A DNA stretch of 5,547 nucleotides, from positions 1-5,547 of the forward strand of contig DQVY01000191.1 in the NCBI GenBank assembly GCA_015661535.1, written 5' to 3'. The stretch is from Sulfurovum sp. (lineage in GTDB: Bacteria; Campylobacterota; Campylobacteria; Campylobacterales; Sulfurovaceae). Below, one piece after another: positions 1-4,669 of the stretch; positions within the stretch are counted from its first letter, which is position 1, and each line of letters begins with the position of its first letter. Made by a program: the position numbers and the translations under genes. Below the pieces are notes generated by a model. It was not told the DNA's origin. It saw only the letters and a program-made list of their open reading frames with translations, and searched no databases.

Positions 1-710
1 CCCATACCTATGAGGGCAAAAATGGCCTGTATGATGGCTACTCCCAGTACACCATTCACCACAGAACGAACGGTCAGAGCAGAGAGCAGTGCCCATTCAT
101 CTCCTTTGTCTCCCATGACACGACGTGAGATCTTTTTGTAAAAATCAACGGCACCTTCAGCCCCCATAAGAAAAACTGCCGCGATGATCAAAGAACCTAC
201 AAACATAAGGATGGCACTAAGCCCAGATCCTAATGCTGAGAGTATAGAACCTGCCATTTTTTTAATTTCATCTTTAAAAGGTGCTAGGGTTTCTCTTAAG
301 TTATGTGAAGCGGAATCCCAAAATGCATAGGCTTTTGCACCAATAAGCGGCCACTCTTTTACTTTTTCTGTGGGAGGAGGAATGGTAATGTTTCCCTCTT
401 TCATTGCATGCATAATGTGACTCGAAGACTCAAACATACTTCCCGAAAGTGTATAGGTAGGTATGATCAATGCGGCAACCGTAGCTACAGTAATTGCTAT
501 AATGATCTTTTTACGATTCCCGAAACGTTTTTCCAGACTGTCGATCAAAGGTGCAAGGGCTACCGCAATGATCATAGCCCAAATGACCATAGCCATAAAA
601 GGTTTTGCTATCAGGTAAGAGAAATACACTACTATAGCAACCAGACCTATTCTAATAGCAATTTCTATTGCCAAACTTACCTTTTCTTCTCGCTCTTGAA
701 CCTTGTCCAT
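1..710 (-). CDS. AI-2E family transporter, N-terminal part (3' end outside window)
   Basis: Polytopic inner-membrane protein of the AI-2E transporter family (Pfam PF01594, formerly UPF0118/DUF20). Members are linked to export of small molecules or to Na+/H+ exchange, so the substrate cannot be read from sequence. The 236 visible residues show the family layout: hydrophobic segments near residues 11-34 and 38-56, then a basic loop (KRFGNRKK), a third segment near 68-88, a soluble stretch of about 60 residues, and another hydrophobic segment near 150-175 ending in FLMGAEGA. The family is usually about 350 residues, so roughly one third lies beyond the window. The ATG at 710 is chosen because it begins the typical short charged N-terminus and is preceded by a purine-rich AAAGGGAAAAAGA. 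It follows the EEP gene by 76 bases, with a TATAAT of its own in the gap, so it may be transcribed both independently and by read-through. Family call is secure; function is not. Confidence 0.9.
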   Translation of the reverse strand, partial: MDKVQEREEKVSLAIEIAIRIGLVAIVVYFSYLIAKPFMAMVIWAMIIAVALAPLIDSLEKRFGNRKKIIIAITVATVAALIIPTYTLSGSMFESSSHIMHAMKEGNITIPPPTEKVKEWPLIGAKAYAFWDSASHNLRETLAPFKDEIKKMAGSILSALGSGLSAILMFVGSLIIAAVFLMGAEGAVDFYKKISRRVMGDKGDEWALLSALTVRSVVNGVLGVAIIQAIFALIGM

Positions 711-746
711 TCTTTTTCCCTTTGTTTACATAAAATTTTAGTAGTT

Positions 747-752
747 ATTATA
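747..752 (-). promoter_or_regulatory. -10 box for the AI-2E transporter gene
   Basis: On the minus strand the gap between the EEP stop and the transporter start contains TTTGGC-TATAAT, a perfect -10 hexamer 36 bases before the ATG at 710. No recognisable -35 hexamer lies 16-18 bases upstream, which is normal for Campylobacterota sigma-70 promoters. The inferred start of transcription is near 740. Confidence 0.5.
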
Positions 753-786
753 GCCAAAGAACTTGTCACAATACTGTCATTTAAGT

Positions 787-1530
787 CTATATTTTTTTAA
801 ATTTTACAAAAAGAGGATGATGATCAGAGAGTTTATGATCATTCAATACTTCTTCTTCTAATACTTCAAACCCTCTATAGAAGATGAAGTCTAACTGCTT
901 CCCCATAAATGATTTGATTTTTCCTGTTTTCTCAAATCCTACCCTGATTAAAGAAAGTTTTTCAGCAATTTCCTGCAGTTTCATCAAACGCATATGGCTC
1001 CAGGTATTAAAGTCACCTGCCAATATCATGGGGCCATCATGGGCTTCGATCAAAGTCATAAGACGGTCCATTTCTTTGCTGTAACGTCTGTTTTCCCGAA
1101 AATTGATGGCATGCATATTGAGCATAAGCAGTGTACTTCCATCTTCAAAAAGATAGGTAGTCAACAAGATGCTTTTATGGGTGCCAAAGATGCTTTCTTT
1201 GCCCTTAGTAAGATAGGCTTTGACCTCTTTGGATGCTGCTCGGCTTACTGTCATTACCCCATAAAAATGTTTACGGAATTCCAGGTTTGCCGCAGCATCG
1301 TAAGAAAAATCCTGAAAGTTAAACACATCTTCATAATGGAAAGAGGCTTCTTGAAAAAGCATAAAAAAAAGCGCTCTCTTTTGTACTTCTTTTTCTAAAA
1401 AATAGTCAAAATGAGGATTCATTTTATTATTTTTATACACATTCCAGCACAGTAAAGAAAATGTCTCTGGTACATGTAAAGCACAGTGACCGGCACATGA
1501 AGAGTGATGAATACGTGAAGGCTTGAACAT
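787..1530 (-). CDS. Endonuclease/exonuclease/phosphatase (EEP) family protein
   Basis: A 247-residue metal-dependent hydrolase of the EEP/DNase I-like fold. The family motifs appear in order: CWN (Asn30), FQE (Glu61, metal ligand), NMHA (His140), GDFN (Asp173 and Asn175), LDFIF (Asp214) and SDHHP (Asp236 and His237). All expected catalytic positions are present, so it should be active. Family members cleave DNA, RNA, phosphoinositides or sphingomyelin, and the substrate here is unknown. The ATG at 1530 is required because the first motif is at residue 30, before the next methionine (37). Its ATG overlaps the TGA of the cardiolipin synthase gene (TGATG) and no Shine-Dalgarno precedes it, so translation is probably coupled to that gene. 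The arrangement recalls E. coli clsB and ybhP (YbhP is an EEP protein of similar length), suggesting a membrane-lipid role. No signal peptide is obvious; the N-terminal 20 residues are unusually rich in His, Cys and Ser. Confidence 0.88.
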   Translation of the reverse strand: MFKPSRIHHSSCAGHCALHVPETFSLLCWNVYKNNKMNPHFDYFLEKEVQKRALFFMLFQEASFHYEDVFNFQDFSYDAAANLEFRKHFYGVMTVSRAASKEVKAYLTKGKESIFGTHKSILLTTYLFEDGSTLLMLNMHAINFRENRRYSKEMDRLMTLIEAHDGPMILAGDFNTWSHMRLMKLQEIAEKLSLIRVGFEKTGKIKSFMGKQLDFIFYRGFEVLEEEVLNDHKLSDHHPLFVKFKKI

Positions 1531-2930
1531 CAGAGTAGAGGAGCAAACACTTTCATCATATTTTCTAGAGCTTCACGTGCTTTTCCTGGTTTTTCCACCC
1601 CCTGAACAGAATGTTCCATGAGTCTCTTCATCCATGACTCTATGCTTTCAATAAATGCTTCAGAATATGCAAACGTCACGATCTCATAATTCAGAAAAAG
1701 ACTGCGATTGTCTATATTAACAGAACCGACCATACCGCCAAGGTTGTCAAAAAGGATCGCTTTTGCATGGAGCATCTCACCCTCATATAAAACCACATCC
1801 ACCCCTATGGCATCAAGCTCACGCATGTAAGGACTACGCCCAAGATCTGCGATCAGGTTATCGGAATGTTTTGGAGTAATGAGTTTTATATCCAAACCTT
1901 TATGCGCCGCAATAATGAGTGCCTGCACAATATTTTCATCGGGTACAAAATACGGTGTGACGATCCAAATACGCTCTTTACAGGCATAAATAGTTGAAAG
2001 TAAAGCTTCATACAAGGCATCCGTAGGGATATCAGGACCTGAAGGCACCACTTGTACAATATTGTCTCCTGTTGTACTTAACTCTTCTGCCCCAACATGT
2101 AATTCAAGGTTTTCATCCCCTCCTTTGGCATAATTCCAGTCATTATGAAATACTTGAAAAAAGCTAAATACAGCAGGGCCTTCAAGGTAATACATCACAT
2201 CACTCCAACGTTTTCTATCACTCTTCTCACCCAAGTACTCATCACTCAAGTTCATTCCTCCGCTAAGCAATCGTTTTCCGTCAAAAAGATAAATCTTGCG
2301 GTGATTCCTAAGGTTTATATAACTCTGAAAAGGGCGAGACAAAATAGGAATAAAAAATGCCACTTCTCCTCCTGCATCTCTTAGGGATTGAAACTGTTTT
2401 TGCCATATATATGCGCGTACAGAGCCGACAACATCCAAGAGTAATTGTACACGTACACCCTCTTTTGCTTTTTTAGTTAATGCTTCCAATATCTTTTCTG
2501 TTGTCCTGTCCCGAGAAAAAATATAGGTTGAAAAAGCAATGGACTTTTCTGACTTATCTATCTCTGCTATCAATCTTTCATACGCCAAGACATCAGATGT
2601 GATAAGTTCATACTGGTTTCCTTTTGTTGCAGAGGGAATACCATTTTTTTCCAAAATATTACTCAAAGGATTGTAAGACCTAAGAGATATATGCTGATGT
2701 TCCTTATGGGTTTCATGCAGTTTAAATGTAGATTTTGTATATTTGTTCACTCTTTTTCGTATACCTATAAGAAAATAGAGAGGCACGGTAATAATGGGTA
2801 TAAAAACAATGGCCAACATCCAGGAGATCATACTTGTTGGTGAACGTTTCTGATACAAGATATGTGCCACGGCAGAAAAAAGGAGTATGCCTCCGATGGT
2901 AATAACCAGGTACCCTAAGATCCAATGCAT
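1530..2930 (-). CDS. cls: Cardiolipin synthase (phospholipase D superfamily)
   Basis: This enzyme makes cardiolipin by transferring a phosphatidyl group between phospholipids at the inner membrane. The 466 residues show the full bacterial Cls layout: two hydrophobic N-terminal segments (about 4-24 and 33-56, ending in RKRVNK), then two PLD domains. The first HKD motif is at His210-Lys212-Asp217, followed by GGMN (224-227). The second is at His388-Lys390-Asp395, followed by GSVN (402-405). Other typical blocks are FSTYIF (133-138), VTPYFVPD (324-331) and the SLFLNYE stretch (410-416). The two N-terminal membrane segments make it closer to ClsA than to E. coli ClsB, which lacks them; E. coli ClsA is 486 residues. 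The ATG at 2930 is the only usual start codon before an in-frame stop near 2996; its Shine-Dalgarno is poor. It is the first gene of a minus-strand unit with the EEP gene, which it overlaps by one base. Confidence 0.95.
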   Translation of the reverse strand: MHWILGYLVITIGGILLFSAVAHILYQKRSPTSMISWMLAIVFIPIITVPLYFLIGIRKRVNKYTKSTFKLHETHKEHQHISLRSYNPLSNILEKNGIPSATKGNQYELITSDVLAYERLIAEIDKSEKSIAFSTYIFSRDRTTEKILEALTKKAKEGVRVQLLLDVVGSVRAYIWQKQFQSLRDAGGEVAFFIPILSRPFQSYINLRNHRKIYLFDGKRLLSGGMNLSDEYLGEKSDRKRWSDVMYYLEGPAVFSFFQVFHNDWNYAKGGDENLELHVGAEELSTTGDNIVQVVPSGPDIPTDALYEALLSTIYACKERIWIVTPYFVPDENIVQALIIAAHKGLDIKLITPKHSDNLIADLGRSPYMRELDAIGVDVVLYEGEMLHAKAILFDNLGGMVGSVNIDNRSLFLNYEIVTFAYSEAFIESIESWMKRLMEHSVQGVEKPGKAREALENMMKVFAPLL

Positions 2931-3064
2931 CGGTGTAGTTTCTATACTTAACCCTTTACGTTCTTTTATAATCTTGTCTATAAGTATACTATATTAGATT
3001 AATATTAGGGTATTGAGAAAATAATCCAAACTATAAGTTTCCCTACAGATTTACTCAATTATAT

Positions 3065-3093
3065 AATGGTTAATCATCTATTTTCCAACCATT
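3065..3093. repeat. Small inverted repeat between cls and the left RNA element
   Basis: AATGGTT at 3065-3071 and AACCATT at 3087-3093 are perfect 7-base arms around a 15-base loop. On the plus strand it is followed by a TTATTATTATTT stretch, so it could be a weak plus-strand terminator. On the minus strand it lies downstream of the left RNA element and upstream of cls. The role is uncertain: the stem is short, AT-rich, and has no clean U-tract on the minus strand. Confidence 0.3.
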
Positions 3094-3120
3094 TATTATT
3101 ATTTGTTATACTTCAGTTAA

Positions 3121-3237
3121 GAAAGAAGTTAACCTCTTTCACACGATGTCAAGAGTCATTTTACTCCTTGTCCAAAATTGTAAAACTTCCTTGTTGCACT
3201 CTTGGCTTCGTTCTTACTTCTAACACAATATCCAAAT
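3121..3237 (-). ncRNA. Candidate structured small RNA, left copy of a divergent pair
   Basis: Read on the minus strand, this segment can fold into three parts. A closing stem pairs CAAGAG (3204-3199) with CTCTTG (3155-3150). Inside it ATTTT (3178-3174) pairs with AAAAT (3162-3158), leaving a GGACAAGGAGT loop. A 3' hairpin, GAAAGAGG/CTTCTTTC with loop TTAA, fills 3140-3121. AACAAGGAAGT (3195-3185) lies unpaired in the large loop. The same layout recurs in opposite orientation at 3408-3487 with compensatory changes in two stems, which is the main evidence for an RNA rather than a protein gene. A TATAAT at 3249-3244 would place the 5' end near 3237. GGA-containing motifs resemble CsrA sites. No U-tract follows the 3' hairpin, so the true 3' end is unknown. 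An alternative inner stem (TTTTAC/GTAAAA) is also possible. I do not recognise an Rfam family. Confidence 0.5.
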
Positions 3238-3243
3238 CATATC

Positions 3244-3249
3244 ATTATA
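3244..3249 (-). promoter_or_regulatory. -10 box for the left RNA element
   Basis: A perfect TATAAT on the minus strand, in the context AGATA-TATAAT-GATATG. It lies about 40 bases before the first stem of the left RNA element and sits in the AT-rich core between the two divergent elements. No -35 is apparent. A weaker plus-strand candidate, TATATC at 3264-3269, could serve the right element but is not reported separately. Confidence 0.4.
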
Positions 3250-3331
3250 TATCTTACTACTTTTATATCTTATTGTTTACATTTTAAGAGGAAAAGAATT
3301 GAAACATTTAGAGAAAATCAAAAAGAGGTAT

Positions 3332-3487
3332 TTAGAAGCGACAAACAAGGAAATTCATAAAAAACAAGGAAGTATGAAAAAAAGTCGCTTCTAAGTAGTA
3401 CGGTTGCTAAGAGAAAACAAGGAAGTGCGTCATTTCGGACAAGAAATAAAACAAACTCTTAACATCGTGTGAAAGATCTCTCTTTCA
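3332..3487 (+). ncRNA. Candidate structured small RNA, right copy with an extra hairpin domain
   Basis: The 5' domain is a perfect 11-base stem, 3332-3342 with 3384-3394 (TTAGAAGCGAC/GTCGCTTCTAA). It encloses a second perfect stem, TTCATA (3354-3359) with TATGAA (3373-3378), whose loop holds ACAAGGAAG. The 3' domain repeats the left element: TAAGAG (3408-3413) pairs with CTCTTA (3456-3461). Inside it ATTTC (3432-3436) pairs with GAAAT (3443-3447) around the loop GGACAA. After an identical 15-base block (3462-3476) comes the hairpin TGAAAGA/TCTTTCA (3470-3487, loop TCTC). The motif AACAAGGAAGT occurs at 3363 and 3416, with a one-base variant at 3344, mostly in unpaired positions, as in CsrA-binding decoy RNAs. 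The 5' end may lie upstream, near 3276. A competing reading is a 31-codon reading frame (TTG at 3299, stop 3394) covering the 5' domain. Neither transcript end is shown by the sequence. Confidence 0.5.
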
Positions 3488-3541
3488 TAATACTAGTATA
3501 ACAGTAAGAGATGTATGGTTAGACAATTAAACATTAACAAT

Positions 3542-3554
3542 GGGTAATTCACCC
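3542..3554. terminator. Weak bidirectional hairpin between the right RNA element and the coiled-coil gene
   Basis: GGGT at 3542-3545 pairs with ACCC at 3551-3554 around AATTC. On the plus strand it is followed by TTTATAGTTCTTC, a moderately T-rich tail. On the minus strand the stem gains a G-U pair and is followed by ATTGTTAATGTTT. It sits just beyond the TAA of the coiled-coil gene (3556), where convergent transcripts would meet. The four-base stem is short for an intrinsic terminator. Confidence 0.3.
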
Positions 3555-3555
3555 T

Positions 3556-4194
3556 TTATAGTTCTTCTTTCATTACCTCAGTGTCGACTATCTCTTCATC
3601 AAGATTATTCTCTGTATTGTCTTGCATAAAGGGGAGTTGATGTAACTTTGTGGTGGCATAATGGTCTTTTTCCAATTCTAAGATCGCAAGTTGATTTTCC
3701 AAGTCTGAAATATGTTGGCGTTTGGGCTCTAGCCTTAGCATCATATTGAGATGTTCCAACTCATCATTAAGATGTTTTGCCTCCACTTCGTCTATCTCAA
3801 CAAGGATCTCTAAAAGCTCTTTCTCTTTCTGTCTAAGGAGTTTTCTGTACTCAGACTGCTCCAATATCGCTGCATACTCAGATTTTAGTTCTTCTATTGA
3901 TTTTATTTTTTGTTCAAACTTCGCATTAAAGCGTTCTAGAAGTTTTTCTTCATGATGCATGTGCATTTTTAAAATACGTAAATTTTCCTCCTCTTTTTCA
4001 TTCTCATAAGATGCATGTTCTATCTCTTTTTTGAGTCTGTTAATGTCTAGGATATATCGGCTGAGCCCATCTTCATAAGTCATTGCACTCTGCTGATAAT
4101 GTCTTATAATGTCATCTGCAGCTATGCTAAGACCATTTTGCACAAAGGTCACCTCCTTGTTTTGCGATGTATTTTCTTTATGCTCTTCTGACAT
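3556..4194 (-). CDS. Uncharacterised coiled-coil protein
   Basis: I do not recognise a named family. The 212-residue product is highly charged. From about residue 48 to 178 it is almost continuous Glu/Lys/Leu heptad-like helix (for example LKKEIEHASYENEKEEEN and EKELLEILVEIDEVEAK), so a long cytoplasmic coiled coil is expected. There is no signal peptide or membrane segment. The ends look disordered: an N-terminal Glu/Lys/Asn-rich stretch of about 16 residues and an acidic tail after 190 (DNTENNLDEEIVDTEVMKEEL). The ATG at 4194 has a good Shine-Dalgarno (AGAGGAG) that overlaps the stop of the upstream gene, 11 bases away, so the two are cotranscribed and probably translated together. An equally good Shine-Dalgarno within the gene could allow a shorter form from the GTG at 4143. 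With its membrane-anchored coiled-coil neighbour it may form an envelope-associated complex; that is inference from layout only. Confidence 0.75.
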   Translation of the reverse strand: MSEEHKENTSQNKEVTFVQNGLSIAADDIIRHYQQSAMTYEDGLSRYILDINRLKKEIEHASYENEKEEENLRILKMHMHHEEKLLERFNAKFEQKIKSIEELKSEYAAILEQSEYRKLLRQKEKELLEILVEIDEVEAKHLNDELEHLNMMLRLEPKRQHISDLENQLAILELEKDHYATTKLHQLPFMQDNTENNLDEEIVDTEVMKEEL

Positions 4195-4205
4195 ACGCTT
4201 CTCCT

Positions 4206-4544
4206 CTATAAGCTAATACCGGCACGTTCCAAAAGCTTGGCTCTTTTGGCTTGCTGTGCTACTATCATGCTTACAACTTGGTTTTTCGTGCCCTCTTTTG
4301 CCTTGGTTTCAAGTGTCTCAATACTGTGCTGTAAGGCAAGTATTGTTTTTTCATCTTCATGTGCTTTTGCATTATGTCTATGCTCATTCTCTGCAGAAAT
4401 TTGACGTAGATATTTGATCTTCTCTTCTTTCTCTTCTAAGATTAGCGTTTTACTTTCAAGTTCTTTTTTATAGCGCCAAAGTACAACCAGCAATACCACA
4501 ATAATAAGAAGCGCGACAGGAAGCAAATATTTTATATTTTCCAT
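4206..4544 (-). CDS. Small membrane-anchored coiled-coil protein of unknown function
   Basis: This 112-residue product has one strong N-terminal membrane segment (residues 7-23, LPVALLIIVVLLVVLW region), followed by a basic stop (RYKK). The rest is a charged, helical cytoplasmic part of about 85 residues with coiled-coil character (ELESKTLILEEKEEKIKYL and the 65-83 stretch). It ends in a distinct basic helix, QQAKRAKLLERAGISL. The positive residues after the membrane segment suggest the N-terminus is outside and the coiled coil inside. The ATG at 4544 is supported by AAGGAT nine bases upstream and by a TATAAT promoter about 30 bases before it. It is the first gene of a two-gene operon with the coiled-coil protein at 3556-4194, and it is divergent from the HTH regulator. 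I cannot assign a family; the division-protein-like shape is suggestive only. Confidence 0.75.
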   Translation of the reverse strand: MENIKYLLPVALLIIVVLLVVLWRYKKELESKTLILEEKEEKIKYLRQISAENEHRHNAKAHEDEKTILALQHSIETLETKAKEGTKNQVVSMIVAQQAKRAKLLERAGISL

Positions 4545-4574
4545 ACTTTAATATCCTTCAAACAGGTTTTTTAA

Positions 4575-4580
4575 ATTATA
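4575..4580 (-). promoter_or_regulatory. Promoter -10 of the coiled-coil operon
   Basis: On the minus strand, TTTTTTGC-TATAAT lies upstream of the ATG at 4544. The T-rich run followed by GC and a perfect TATAAT is the typical Campylobacterota housekeeping promoter form. The predicted transcript starts near 4568, giving a leader of about 24 bases that contains the Shine-Dalgarno AAGGAT. Confidence 0.65.
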
Positions 4581-4622
4581 GCAAAAAAGTACCTTATACT
4601 CACACTCTAAACACAACTTTGT

Positions 4623-4628
4623 TATACT
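4623..4628 (+). promoter_or_regulatory. Promoter -10 of the HTH regulator gene
   Basis: TATACT on the plus strand, 42 bases before the TTG start at 4670, gives a predicted transcript start near 4635. The same seven bases, TTATACT, occur 28 bases earlier (4594-4600), so there may be a second promoter or a direct-repeat binding site. The position places both divergent promoters within about 50 bases, where the regulator could control both sides. Confidence 0.4.
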
Positions 4629-4669
4629 ACATGAAGGAAAAGGGACTATATTGGGAAAAGGATTTACAC

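Larger units (their letters stand above)
3121..3487. repeat. Imperfect long inverted repeat formed by the two RNA elements
   Basis: The outer arms are 3135-3156 and 3455-3476, matching at 21 of 22 bases in opposite orientation. Similarity continues inwards in patches: GGACAAG, the AACAAGGAAGT motif at matching distance, and the AAGAG stem arm. The middle, roughly 3225-3385, is not repeated. The pattern fits a duplicated and inverted RNA gene with conserved functional blocks. A short inverted-repeat mobile element is possible, but no target-site duplication is visible outside the arms. Confidence 0.7.

Noticed and set aside
408..800. Plus-strand frame of 130 codons
   Set aside because: It is antisense to the AI-2E transporter gene and has a low-complexity, non-protein-like composition.
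994..1398. Plus-strand frame of 134 codons
   Set aside because: It is antisense to the EEP gene, which carries a full set of family motifs on the other strand.
3142..3173. Six-codon frame with AAGGAG and ATG on the minus strand in the left RNA element
   Set aside because: The right copy has lost the ATG and the frame while keeping the surrounding stems and the 15-base block, so translation does not explain the conservation.
3066..3287. Plus-strand reading frame of 73 codons across the intergenic region
   Set aside because: It has no Shine-Dalgarno, starts within a small hairpin, has a composition typical of AT-rich chance frames, and runs antisense through the structured left element.
3340..3430. 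CRISPR-like or tandem repeat array from the recurring AACAAGGAAGT
   Set aside because: The repeat is only 11 bases, spacing is irregular (19 and 53 bases), and there are no spacers of uniform length or cas genes.
3121..3487. MITE or small insertion sequence
   Set aside because: The arms are inverted repeats, but no target-site duplication or transposase is seen, similarity is patchy, and stem-preserving differences favour an RNA explanation. It is not fully excluded.
4631..4633. ATG as an alternative start of the HTH regulator
   Set aside because: It lies two bases after the -10 box and has no Shine-Dalgarno; the TTG at 4670 has AAGGA at ideal spacing and fits the domain start.
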